Below, piece after piece: positions 6,855 through 14,867 of a stretch of 36,622 bases of DNA; positions within the stretch are counted from its first letter, which is position 1; every line of letters starts with the position of its first letter. The position numbers and the translations under genes are program-made. The DNA is from a virus, in IMG/VR virus record IMGVR_UViG_3300010883_018031, positions 1-36,622 of that record; one strand, 5' to 3'. Below the pieces are notes generated by a model. That model made no database searches. It worked only from the letters and a program-made list of their open reading frames with translations, and was not told where the DNA came from.

Positions 6855-8767
6855 CAAATTGGACTCCCATTCACCTTCATAGCCACTATTCTTTGCTTGA
6901 TGGCCTTAGCAGGCCCGCACAGATAGCCTCACGCTGTTCTAACCTTGGTTATGAGTCTTGTGCCTTAACTGACCACGGGACTATATCAGGAGCTGTAGCG
7001 TTTACACAGGCTATGAAACAAAAAAATATTAAGCCAATATTAGGGTGCGAGTTTTACCTAAGCAAGCAAGATACAACTATTCACAACGAAGAAAATAGGA
7101 AGCTTAGTCATCTATGTGTTCTGTCTAAGAATAAGAAGGGATGGGACAATCTAATACAAGCGGTCTCTAAGAGTAATGATGAAGAGAATTATTACTACAA
7201 GCCTAGATTAGATTTAAAAACATTAGGCGAATTTGCTAATGGAGACCTGATTGCTTTTAGTGGTCATCTTGGAAGTGATCTAGCAAATGTAATATTTTCT
7301 GACGCTAGGTCTGCTTATAATTCTAGAACAGAAGAAGAAGCTAAAAGATTCACCCATCCTGATTGGGTAGACAATGTTGTCGCAATGGCTAATCAGTATA
7401 TAGATATTTTTGGTAAAGAAAACTTTTTTGTTGAAATACAAGCAATTGACCAAGAGAATTCTCCGGCAGCCAGTTTAGTAGCTCAGGGTTTAAGGTACGT
7501 AGCAAAGAGGTACGGATATCGTACTGTAGCAACTGCTGACTCACATTACCCAGAGAAGAAAGACGCAGAAGACCAACTTCTTTTATTGTGTTCTTCAATG
7601 AGAACAACTTTACGAGACGTAAGAAAGAAGTTAAAGGAAACAGGAGATGCTTCTTTTTCTGGTTTTATCAGGTCTAATAATTTCCACATTCCTTCTTTAG
7701 AAGAAATACAAGCTGTTAACACTCCACAAGAAATAGAAATGTCAATGCAGATAGCTTCTATGTGCGAAGACTATGATATTCTTGGTAGGCCAATGCTTCC
7801 TAAATTCAAATGCCCGAAAGAAAAATCAGAAGACACATATCTTCGCGAGTTATGTAGACAGGGTTGGAAAAGCAGGTTAGAACCAACGGGTAAAATTAAT
7901 GGCGTAGAAATTAAACAAATATACACAGACCAGATTAAAAAAGAACTTGATGTAATCAGCGAGGCAAATTTAGCTGGGTATTTCTTAATTGTTAGAGACA
8001 TAGTTGATAGTGTCGTAAAGAAGAATCATATTCCCGGGCCGGGTAGAGGAAGTGCAGCAGGTTGTTTAATATCTTATTTAGTAGGTATCACACAGGTAGA
8101 CCCTATAGAGTACGGATTACTATTTGAACGATTTTATAATGCTGGTCGTAATACTGCTGACAGAGTTTCACTTCCTGATATCGATATTGATGTACCCGCA
8201 AATAAACGAGACGAAACAATAGATTATATTCGAGGGAAATACGGATCAAAACGTGTTGGACAAATGGTTACTTTCGGAAGACTTCAAGGAAGAAGTGCTT
8301 TAAAAGAAGTTCTCAGAATGAATGACGCTTGTGGTTTTGAAGAAATGAATTCTATCACCAAAAGTCTACCTCACGAACATGAAGTATCTGACCAATTGTC
8401 TGAAATGGATAATCCATCTGTTATCAATTGGACATTAATGAATCAACCGGATGCCCTTAGAGACTATTGTAGATTAAATGATGATGGCTCTCTTGAAGGC
8501 GACCACGCTAAGTTCTTTGAACAGGCGATGAGAATCGAAGGGACATTTAAATCACAAGGTAAGCACGCCGCTGGTGTTGTTATATCTTCTCACGACCTTA
8601 ACGACGTATGCCCTATGGTTAGGGACAAAAGAGGTTCTGAAAAGATAGCCGGAATGGAAATGAACGACCTAGAAGCAATGGGTCATGTTAAGTTTGATAT
8701 TTTAGGAATTTCTTTAATGGATAAAATGATGAGTATTAGAGACCAACTGAAGGAAAGACATGTCTGA
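6851..8767 (+). CDS. dnaE-N: DNA polymerase III alpha subunit, N-terminal half (PHP and palm)
   Basis: N-terminal half of a C-family (DnaE type) replicative polymerase, 638 residues. A PHP domain opens it, with metal-binding motifs H8-x-H10 in HLHSHYSLLDG, LTDHG, GCEFY, FSGHLGS and DSHY all retained, so the PHP site may be active. The palm follows: GPGRGSAAG, then D443 and D445 in LPDIDID, equivalent to E. coli D401/D403, and D616 in VKFDILG, equivalent to D555. The chain stops 22 residues later, exactly where full-length enzymes continue into the fingers. The missing part is encoded at 9663-11255. No intein sequence is seen at the end. The start ATG overlaps the upstream stop (ATGA); the end overlaps the next ORF by eight bases. 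Confidence 0.95.
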   Translation: MTNWTPIHLHSHYSLLDGLSRPAQIASRCSNLGYESCALTDHGTISGAVAFTQAMKQKNIKPILGCEFYLSKQDTTIHNEENRKLSHLCVLSKNKKGWDNLIQAVSKSNDEENYYYKPRLDLKTLGEFANGDLIAFSGHLGSDLANVIFSDARSAYNSRTEEEAKRFTHPDWVDNVVAMANQYIDIFGKENFFVEIQAIDQENSPAASLVAQGLRYVAKRYGYRTVATADSHYPEKKDAEDQLLLLCSSMRTTLRDVRKKLKETGDASFSGFIRSNNFHIPSLEEIQAVNTPQEIEMSMQIASMCEDYDILGRPMLPKFKCPKEKSEDTYLRELCRQGWKSRLEPTGKINGVEIKQIYTDQIKKELDVISEANLAGYFLIVRDIVDSVVKKNHIPGPGRGSAAGCLISYLVGITQVDPIEYGLLFERFYNAGRNTADRVSLPDIDIDVPANKRDETIDYIRGKYGSKRVGQMVTFGRLQGRSALKEVLRMNDACGFEEMNSITKSLPHEHEVSDQLSEMDNPSVINWTLMNQPDALRDYCRLNDDGSLEGDHAKFFEQAMRIEGTFKSQGKHAAGVVISSHDLNDVCPMVRDKRGSEKIAGMEMNDLEAMGHVKFDILGISLMDKMMSIRDQLKERHV

Positions 8768-8987
8768 TAAAATTAAAATGAGTTATAAGCAATCAATAAG
8801 ATGCAAAATAACGTCTGGAAGATATGTAGAGTATAAAAACCTTTCCATATGTTGCATAAATGACTTTTATTCACCAATGAACAAGAAAATAAGATACCAA
8901 GTTCATTCAAAGTTCTTTAGCGAGCTTTATGATGACATTGAAGAAGCGTTAGGTAAATTTTTTGAAATTAGAAGAAAAATTAGATAA
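8760..8987 (+). CDS. Hypothetical 75-residue protein between polymerase halves
   Basis: Small basic protein with no recognised family. It starts with MSDKIKMSYKQS, has two adjacent Cys (SICCIND) in the middle, and ends in an amphipathic, Arg/Lys-rich helix (EEALGKFFEIRRKIR). AAGGA stands six bases before the ATG, and the start overlaps the dnaE-N stop by eight bases, so it should be translated with the polymerase half. It has neither homing-endonuclease motifs nor intein blocks. A role as a linker or clamp for the split polymerase is possible from location only. Confidence 0.6.
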   Translation: MSDKIKMSYKQSIRCKITSGRYVEYKNLSICCINDFYSPMNKKIRYQVHSKFFSELYDDIEEALGKFFEIRRKIR

Positions 8988-8998
8988 AGGGTGTAGCT

Positions 8999-9682
8999 AT
9001 GAATTATAGGGATATTATCGTTTTTGACTTTGAGACTGGTTCTCGAAATCCAGACAAAACACAACCAGTGCAAATAGCCGCAGTGGCCATTCATGGTAGG
9101 AAATTAACTATTCAACCAGACGGATATTTTGAAAGTTTAATTCGACCTATCTTAGATGACGACGAAGCTATCGAGATGGGATTAGATCCTATTGAAGATG
9201 AAGCTTTAGCGATTAATGGAAAGACTAGAAAAGAGCTAGCAAAGGCTCCATCAGAAAGAACTGTCTGGAAGAAGTTCGGGAATTTTGTAAACAAATACAA
9301 TTTTAAAGGGACTCCTTACTATGCCCCAATTGCAGCTGGGTACAATATCGTAGGTTTTGACATGCCTATCGTGCAGCGAATGTGTGAGCTATACGGCCCA
9401 ATTGATAAGAAGACTGGTAAACAAACTCTTTTTAATAAAATCCATCGAGTTGACGTTATGGATAATGTCTGGATGTGGATGGAGAACAATGCAGATATTA
9501 AATCTTTAAGCATGGACTCAATGAGAGACTTGTTTGGTATGAGTAAAGAAAACGCTCATGATGCTTTACAAGATGTTAAAGATACTGCTAATTTGATGAT
9601 AGGCTTTATGAAGCTCTATCGACGTGTTGCCCCTAAGGTTCAATTTGAAAAGGCTTTTGCTGATGGAAATATCCACATTTAA
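8999..9682 (+). CDS. dnaQ: DnaQ-like 3'-5' proofreading exonuclease (DEDDh)
   Basis: 227-residue exonuclease expected to remove misincorporated nucleotides during phage DNA synthesis. DEDDh motifs are visible: ExoI as FDFETGS (Asp and Glu), ExoII as GYNIVGFDMPI (Asp), and ExoIII as HDALQDVKD (His and Asp). The chain between ExoI and ExoII carries an acidic loop (LDDDEAIEMGLDP). The gene lies between the two halves of the C-family polymerase and overlaps the C-terminal half by 20 bases, so proofreader and polymerase halves come from one transcript. In bacteria DnaQ is a separate epsilon subunit or, in PolC, is inserted in the polymerase chain; here it is inserted at the gene-order level. Family certain; physical association inferred. 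Confidence 0.92.
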   Translation: MNYRDIIVFDFETGSRNPDKTQPVQIAAVAIHGRKLTIQPDGYFESLIRPILDDDEAIEMGLDPIEDEALAINGKTRKELAKAPSERTVWKKFGNFVNKYNFKGTPYYAPIAAGYNIVGFDMPIVQRMCELYGPIDKKTGKQTLFNKIHRVDVMDNVWMWMENNADIKSLSMDSMRDLFGMSKENAHDALQDVKDTANLMIGFMKLYRRVAPKVQFEKAFADGNIHI

Positions 9683-11255
9683 CCCACTTGAATTAAAGTT
9701 TGACGACGAAGTTACTTGGGAATTAATTTGCGTAGGAAGAACTAAGGGTGTCTTTCAACTAGAAAGCAATCTTGGTAGGTCTTGGGCTAAAAGAGTTCAG
9801 CCAAAGAACATTGAAGAGTTGGCTGCCTTAATTTCTATTATTAGACCGGGAACATTGAAAGCTATTCAAGATGGCAAATCAATGACTCAAAGGTTTGTTG
9901 ATAGAAAAAACGGTTCTGAAGAAATAACTTATTTACATGAATCTCTTGAGCCTATCCTAAAAGGAACTCAAGGAGTTCTTGTATATCAAGAACAAGCTAT
10001 GAAAATAGTACAGCAGCTCGCTGGCTTTAACCTTCAAGAAGCAGACGATCTTCGTAAGGCTATTGGTAAGAAAAAAGCAGACCTTATGGCTAAGGTTAAA
10101 AAGAAATTTTTAAAGGGAGCCATTGTAGAAAAGATTGTTAGCGAAGAAGAAGCTGAAGAAATCTTTAGTTGGATTGAAGCTTCAAGTAGGTATTCGTTTA
10201 ACAAATCTCACGCTGTGTCTTATGCCATATGTGCTTATTGGAGTGCTTATGCTAAAGCTCACCACCCTCTTGAGTTTTATTGTAGTTACTTGAAACATTC
10301 AGGAGGCAAGCCAGACCCTCAACAAGAAGTGAGAGAGCTTGTCAATGACGCCAAGAATAATGAAATCTATATTAATCCACCTTCCATAAAAGAGATTAAT
10401 GTAGGTACTGCTATTATTGACGACAGGATTCACTTTGGTGTTACTGATATAAAGTCTGTTGGAATAAAACAGGTTGCAAAATTTAGAGATGCTATTGTGT
10501 TTTTAGAACAGTCCTCTGGTAGAGAGCTTTGTGATGCAACTTGGTACGAATTTCTTGTGTTAGCTTCTAACAAGGCAAACTCAAGAATGTTAACAGGTCT
10601 TATTTCTGTTGGTTTCTTTTCTCATCTTCCGGAATCTCGTCAAAGAATGTTGGACGAGCTAGATACTTGGTCTAACATGACTAAAAAAGAGATTGAATGG
10701 GCAGAAGACAACTTTGATAGATTTGATAATCTAATATCACTGTTAACAGCGATGTCTCCCACAAAGAAACAGGGTGGTTCAACTTTTAATTCAAAGCGTT
10801 CTCAGATTTTAACAGACCTAGTAAAACATTGTAAAAATCCGTCGTATGCATTAAATGATGATTCAGGCTGGGTTATACGAACAGAACAAAACTATCTAGG
10901 GGTTGCTTTAACATACTCCAAAGTAGAAACCTATGACACGTCGGTTGCTAACACAACCATAAAACAGTTCGTGGAAGGTAAACGTGGTAACATTAAAATG
11001 GCTATAACTGTTAGCGAGGTTAAAAGATACGTTGCTAAAAAAGGAAAAGCTAAAGGTTTAGAAATGGCCTTTTTAAATGTAGAGGATAATACTGGAACTC
11101 TTGATACAGTGACAGTGTTTTCTGACCAATGGAAAAGCTTTAAGAATTTGCTTTACGAAGGAAGCGACGTAATCTTAGTTGGTCAAGATTCTAAAAAGAA
11201 ACGATATCAGTTAGACGACGGGTTTATAGTTAATAACGTGATAGAATTAAGTTGA
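9663..11255 (+). CDS. dnaE-C: DNA polymerase III alpha subunit, C-terminal half (fingers to OB fold)
   Basis: C-terminal half of the split polymerase, 530 residues; with the 638-residue N-half it adds up to a normal DnaE length (about 1160). It starts just before the fingers motif GVFQLES, then IRPGTLKAIQDG, VLVYQEQAMKI, DDLRKAIGKKK and YSFNKSHAVSYA, all hallmarks of DnaE fingers. The middle, equivalent to the beta-clamp binding region, is divergent. The last 90 residues form an OB fold (MAITVSEVKRYVAKKGKAKG to the end). I take ATG 9663 with AAAGG upstream; the frame extends back to 9624 inside the exonuclease gene but has no similarity there. The stop TGA is embedded in the -35 hexamer of the next promoter. 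Confidence 0.93.
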   Translation: MEISTFNPLELKFDDEVTWELICVGRTKGVFQLESNLGRSWAKRVQPKNIEELAALISIIRPGTLKAIQDGKSMTQRFVDRKNGSEEITYLHESLEPILKGTQGVLVYQEQAMKIVQQLAGFNLQEADDLRKAIGKKKADLMAKVKKKFLKGAIVEKIVSEEEAEEIFSWIEASSRYSFNKSHAVSYAICAYWSAYAKAHHPLEFYCSYLKHSGGKPDPQQEVRELVNDAKNNEIYINPPSIKEINVGTAIIDDRIHFGVTDIKSVGIKQVAKFRDAIVFLEQSSGRELCDATWYEFLVLASNKANSRMLTGLISVGFFSHLPESRQRMLDELDTWSNMTKKEIEWAEDNFDRFDNLISLLTAMSPTKKQGGSTFNSKRSQILTDLVKHCKNPSYALNDDSGWVIRTEQNYLGVALTYSKVETYDTSVANTTIKQFVEGKRGNIKMAITVSEVKRYVAKKGKAKGLEMAFLNVEDNTGTLDTVTVFSDQWKSFKNLLYEGSDVILVGQDSKKKRYQLDDGFIVNNVIELS

Positions 11256-11280
11256 CACAAATCATTAAATAAGCTATAAA
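11252..11280 (+). promoter_or_regulatory. Near-consensus sigma70 promoter for ssb
   Basis: TTGACA (11252-11257), a 17-base spacer, then TATAAA (11275-11280). A perfect -35 with optimal spacing and a one-mismatch -10 indicate a strong host-type promoter. The -35 overlaps the stop codon of dnaE-C. The predicted transcript start is near 11287, about 30 bases before the ssb ATG. This lies in the only + strand intergenic gap longer than a few dozen bases. Confidence 0.75.
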
Positions 11281-11316
11281 TTATTAATAATACTTCATTT
11301 TGATTACGGGATAATT

Positions 11317-11673
11317 ATGAACACTATTTCAAATTACTGTAGATTTATTGGAAGATTAGTAGCAGATCCTAAAGTTGTAGAGTTTGAGAATACCAAACTG
11401 TGCACTTTTACACTCGCCATTAATGAATACCGAAAAGAAAAAAATGGCGAAAAAAAGAAGACAGTCAACTACTTTGACTTTGAAGCTTGGGACTCTGGCG
11501 GAGAAACTATTGGGCGTTATTGTCTTAAAGGCGATATTATTGATTTAGTAGCTTCTGCTAGAAACAACTCTTGGGTTGACAAAAATGGAAACAAAAGACA
11601 CTCTACAAAGTTTAGGGTAAAAGAATTTAAACTATTCAACTCATATGAAAACCAAAAACAAGAATCTAAATAA
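11317..11673 (+). CDS. ssb: Single-stranded DNA-binding protein
   Basis: 118-residue OB-fold SSB that coats ssDNA at the fork and during recombination. The N-terminal part has the family order: YCRFIGRLVADPKV, CTFTLAINEY, NYFDFEAWD, then YCLKGDIIDLVAS and the TKFRVKEFKLF strand. It is shorter than bacterial SSB (about 175 residues) and lacks the acidic C-terminal tip that recruits host partners, ending instead in NQKQESK. It is the first gene after the strong promoter, so early high expression is expected. A short ACGGGA precedes the ATG by six bases as a weak ribosome-binding site. The sigma-factor gene starts within its last 30 bases. Confidence 0.88.
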   Translation: MNTISNYCRFIGRLVADPKVVEFENTKLCTFTLAINEYRKEKNGEKKKTVNYFDFEAWDSGGETIGRYCLKGDIIDLVASARNNSWVDKNGNKRHSTKFRVKEFKLFNSYENQKQESK

Positions 11674-12139
11674 AAGTAAATTCAGAACTCAAGAAGAGCT
11701 TGAAGAAGAACTCGTTCATAGACATTATGGACTTGTTGTTTTTCAGGCTCTTTCTTTTTTAGAAAGTTCTCACTTTGACGATTACGTTCAAGCTGGATTA
11801 ATTGGATTGTTAAAAGCTATTAGAGGACATGATGAATCTAAATCTAAGTTCAGTACATTTGCTACAGTATGTATAAGAAACTCTATATCAAAGCTTAGAG
11901 ATAAGATAAAGAAAAATGAACAAAGACTAGTTGCTCAAGTAGATCGTTTATATAATACACAAGATAACATACTTGACTATTTGCCTGAATATCTTTCCGA
12001 AGAAGACTTATTTATAATAAAACTAAAGACACAAAACTACACCAATAGCGAAATTGCTAGCTATACATCTTCTAGTAAAGATGAAGTAAAAATCAAAATA
12101 AAGGCAATAATAAAATTGTTAAAAGAAGTAAACAAATGA
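11645..12139 (+). CDS. Small sigma factor, gp55-like
   Basis: 164-residue RNA polymerase sigma factor likely to redirect host polymerase to phage promoters. A sigma70 region 2 is clear: DDYVQAGLIGLLKAIRG (region 2.1/2.2) and SKFSTFATVCIRNSISKL (2.3/2.4). The C-terminal third (LSEEDLFIIKLKTQ... to the end) resembles a much degenerated region 4. There is no region 1 or clear region 3. Length and simplicity are like T4 gp55, the late sigma factor that reads -10-only promoters. The start ATG lies inside the ssb end with no clear Shine-Dalgarno; a TTG at 11699 is a less likely alternative. Expressed from the ssb promoter, it would appear before late genes. Late-sigma function is inferred. Confidence 0.78.
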   Translation: MKTKNKNLNKSKFRTQEELEEELVHRHYGLVVFQALSFLESSHFDDYVQAGLIGLLKAIRGHDESKSKFSTFATVCIRNSISKLRDKIKKNEQRLVAQVDRLYNTQDNILDYLPEYLSEEDLFIIKLKTQNYTNSEIASYTSSSKDEVKIKIKAIIKLLKEVNK

Positions 12140-13755
12140 AAAAGAGAATCCTGTTTTGCGGAGAAGCTACATATTTAAATACGGGATATGCTACATATCT
12201 CCGAGAAGTTATGAAGAGGTTGTACGCTACTGGAAAATATGAACTTGCAGAATTTGCTAGCTATGGTCGAGATGAAGAAGCTAAGAAACATGGCATACCA
12301 TGGACTTTTTATGGAAACATGCCTGACAAAGAAGAACAAGAAAAATACGATGAGATCCCCACAAATCAATTCGGAGAGTGGAGATTTGAATCTGTAGTAT
12401 TAAATTTCCAACCAGACATCGTATGTGACATACGAGACTTCTGGATGTTTGAGTATCAAGAGAGGTCTCCTTTTCGCCCATACTTCCATTGGGTTTTAAT
12501 GCCAACTGTAGACGCTGCTCCCCAGAACGAACAATGGATATCTACTTTTTCTAATGCTGATGCCGTATTTAATTATTCGGACTGGGGACATGATGTATTA
12601 GAAAAAGAATCTAGAGGAACAATCAATTGTCTAGGTAGCGCTCCTCCTTCTGCTGATGAAGCTTACAAGCCAGTAGAAGACAAGAACAAACACAAAGAAG
12701 AGATGGGTTTTAGTGCAGGGACTAAGTTTGTTGGGACTGTCATGAGAAACCAAAGAAGAAAACTCTTTCCAGACCTCTTTGAGATGTTTAGCAAGTTCTT
12801 AGAAACATCAGGAAGAACTGATGTCTATTTATATTGCCATACTAGCTATCCAGACTTGGGTTGGGATATACCAAAACTTTTAAATAAGAACAGAATTGCT
12901 AGCAAAGTATTATTTACCTATTCATGTATTCAGTGTCAGCATGCTTTTCCAGCCTTCTTTTCTGACGCTAGAAGTAAGTGCCCTAACTGTGGAAGTTTTT
13001 CTGCTGGGTTATCGAATGTTCAAAAAGGAGTATCGTATGAATACCTGTCAAAGATAATGAATCTATTTGACTTGTATATTCAGTATTCCAATAGTGAAGG
13101 TTTTGGATTGCCTCAAGTAGAAGCCGCTGCTTGTGGAGTTCCCGTTATGAGTACAGATTACTCTGCAATGAGTAGCGTGGTAAGGAAGTTAGGAGGAACA
13201 CCATTAAAGCCAAAAGCTTTATACAACGAACTAGAGACAGGTTGTAATAGAGCAGTCCCTGATAACGACGACGCTGCCAAAAAGATAAAAGAATTCTTTG
13301 AAAATTCTGATGCGCAAAATGAAACATTATCAAAAAACACAAGACTTAACTTTGAGAAGTATTACCAATGGGACAAAACCGCTAAGAAATGGGAAGACCA
13401 TTTTGATTCCGTAGAAGTAGTCCCCGGAAAATGGATGTCTCCACCAAGAGTCCATACTCCTGTAAGAAACGAACAAAAAGAGATATCTAACTCTGAGTAT
13501 GCTAGATGGTTAATCATTAATGTTCTCGGTGAGCCAGATAAGTTAAACAGTTATTTTGAATCACGTTTAGTGCGAGATTTAAACTATGGAATGTTTATAA
13601 ATGGCGCTGGAGAAATGTATCTAAACGAGGACTCATACAAGTTTGCAAAGCCTGCATATGAGCCTTTTGACAGAGATAAAGCGTATAATATGATGTCCAA
13701 TCTTTGTCACCGAAGGAATCATTGGGAATCTGTAAGAAAAGAATTTATCAAATGA
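12136..13755 (+). CDS. GT-B glycosyltransferase with inserted zinc ribbon
   Basis: 539-residue glycosyltransferase of the GT4/group 1 type. The C-terminal Rossmann domain is evident: GTVMRNQRRKLFPDLFEMF, YLYCHTSYPD, then YIQYSNSEGFGLPQVEAAACGVPV with the E-x7-E sugar-nucleotide motif. Between the usual VLF strand and that motif is an extra zinc ribbon: C264-x2-C267-x14-C282-x2-C285. I know of no such element at this point of GT4 enzymes. A further roughly 140-residue C-terminal extension (from about residue 400) follows the GT fold and is of unknown role. It opens the sugar cassette; its ATG overlaps the sigma-factor stop (ATGA). Target and donor sugar cannot be told. Confidence 0.82.
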   Translation: MKKRILFCGEATYLNTGYATYLREVMKRLYATGKYELAEFASYGRDEEAKKHGIPWTFYGNMPDKEEQEKYDEIPTNQFGEWRFESVVLNFQPDIVCDIRDFWMFEYQERSPFRPYFHWVLMPTVDAAPQNEQWISTFSNADAVFNYSDWGHDVLEKESRGTINCLGSAPPSADEAYKPVEDKNKHKEEMGFSAGTKFVGTVMRNQRRKLFPDLFEMFSKFLETSGRTDVYLYCHTSYPDLGWDIPKLLNKNRIASKVLFTYSCIQCQHAFPAFFSDARSKCPNCGSFSAGLSNVQKGVSYEYLSKIMNLFDLYIQYSNSEGFGLPQVEAAACGVPVMSTDYSAMSSVVRKLGGTPLKPKALYNELETGCNRAVPDNDDAAKKIKEFFENSDAQNETLSKNTRLNFEKYYQWDKTAKKWEDHFDSVEVVPGKWMSPPRVHTPVRNEQKEISNSEYARWLIINVLGEPDKLNSYFESRLVRDLNYGMFINGAGEMYLNEDSYKFAKPAYEPFDRDKAYNMMSNLCHRRNHWESVRKEFIK

Positions 13756-14867
13756 AAGTCTTATACATAGGTTGTTATAGAGATGGCACAGGCTGGGGAA
13801 ATGCCGCAATTGATTATATATTATCTCTAGATGCTGCTGGAATTGACGTAGTTCCACGCCCCTTAAAGCTAAATGCAGTAACCGACACGAAGCTTCCTAG
13901 TAGATTACTTGAGCTGGAAGGTAAAGATAGCTCATCTTGCGATGTGTGTATTCAGCATACCCTTCCGCATCTAATGGAATATAGCTCATCTTTTAAAAAG
14001 AATATTGCTCTCTATGCTACAGAGACTAATAACTTTATAGATTCGGACTGGTCTAGAAAAATTAACATGATGGATGAGGCTTGGGTCATTAACAACCAAA
14101 TGGTAAGATCCTCAGAAGATAGCGGAGTGACTATTCCTATTAAAGTAGTGCCGCATGCCTGTGACTTCGCTAAGTTTGAAAGAGGTCACAAAAAGATAAA
14201 CTTTCCTAGTGCAAAAGAAAACTTTATATTCTACACAATTGCAGACTGGAATAAGCGGAAGAACCTAGAGGCCTTCGTCAAGGCTTTTCACGCAGAGTTC
14301 GACCCCTCAGAAGACGTCTCTATTCTAATAAAAACAGGACATCATAATACCAGCCCAGAAGATTTAGCTTTGGAAGTCAGAGATTTATGTAACTCAGTTA
14401 AGGTTGGACTAAAAAGATTTCCAAATATAGATGACTATAGAGAAGATTTAATAATAACAAATACTTTAGAAGAGGAAAACATTTACCAGATTCATAATAG
14501 TTGTGATTGTTTTGTCATGCCTAGTTATGGAGAAGCTTGGTGTATACCAGCTTTTGATGCAATGGGTTTTGGTAAAACTCCTATATGCACAAACATTGGA
14601 GGAATGTCTGACTTTATTGGACAAGGTGGATTTTTGATAGAAGGAGTAATGGAGCCTGTTTATGGAATGACAGAGACATTTTCTAATCTGTTTACTGGAA
14701 ATGAGGACTGGTGCTCTGTTAGTATTCAAGGGTTAAGAGAAGTAATGCGTCATGTTTACGAAAATAATGAAGATTTAAAAAATATGAAGAGAAAAGGTTT
14801 AGAGCAAGCCTATGAATATTCTCATCAAAACATTGGAGAGTTAATGAAGGGACTGCTTAATGATTAA
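13752..14867 (+). CDS. Glycosyltransferase, GT4-like
   Basis: 371-residue GT-B glycosyltransferase. It opens with a Rossmann strand and Gly-rich loop (VLYIGCYRDGTGWGNAA) and carries the typical second-domain signature: IADWNKRKNLEAFVKAF, then FVMPSYGEAWCIPAFDAMGFGKTP, the equivalent of the EGFGLP...EAMA motif. The start ATG overlaps the stop of the preceding glycosyltransferase (ATGA); a frame extension to 13704 lies inside that gene and is not used. No membrane segment or signal peptide is seen, so it acts in the cytoplasm. The acceptor could be phage DNA, a virion protein or a lipid/polysaccharide; context does not decide. Confidence 0.82.
   Translation: MKVLYIGCYRDGTGWGNAAIDYILSLDAAGIDVVPRPLKLNAVTDTKLPSRLLELEGKDSSSCDVCIQHTLPHLMEYSSSFKKNIALYATETNNFIDSDWSRKINMMDEAWVINNQMVRSSEDSGVTIPIKVVPHACDFAKFERGHKKINFPSAKENFIFYTIADWNKRKNLEAFVKAFHAEFDPSEDVSILIKTGHHNTSPEDLALEVRDLCNSVKVGLKRFPNIDDYREDLIITNTLEEENIYQIHNSCDCFVMPSYGEAWCIPAFDAMGFGKTPICTNIGGMSDFIGQGGFLIEGVMEPVYGMTETFSNLFTGNEDWCSVSIQGLREVMRHVYENNEDLKNMKRKGLEQAYEYSHQNIGELMKGLLND

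Noticed and set aside
8700-9700. A split intein or group I intron explaining the broken dnaE
   Set aside because: No intein blocks or splice-junction Cys/Ser/Asn at either end, the break is not at the cyanobacterial DnaE intein site, and the interval is filled almost fully by two ORFs with ribosome-binding sites, leaving no room for an intron core.
8700-9700. A simple frameshift or assembly error splitting dnaE
   Set aside because: The halves are about 900 bases apart with a complete DEDDh exonuclease between, each half has its own start signal, and no polymerase similarity remains in the interval.
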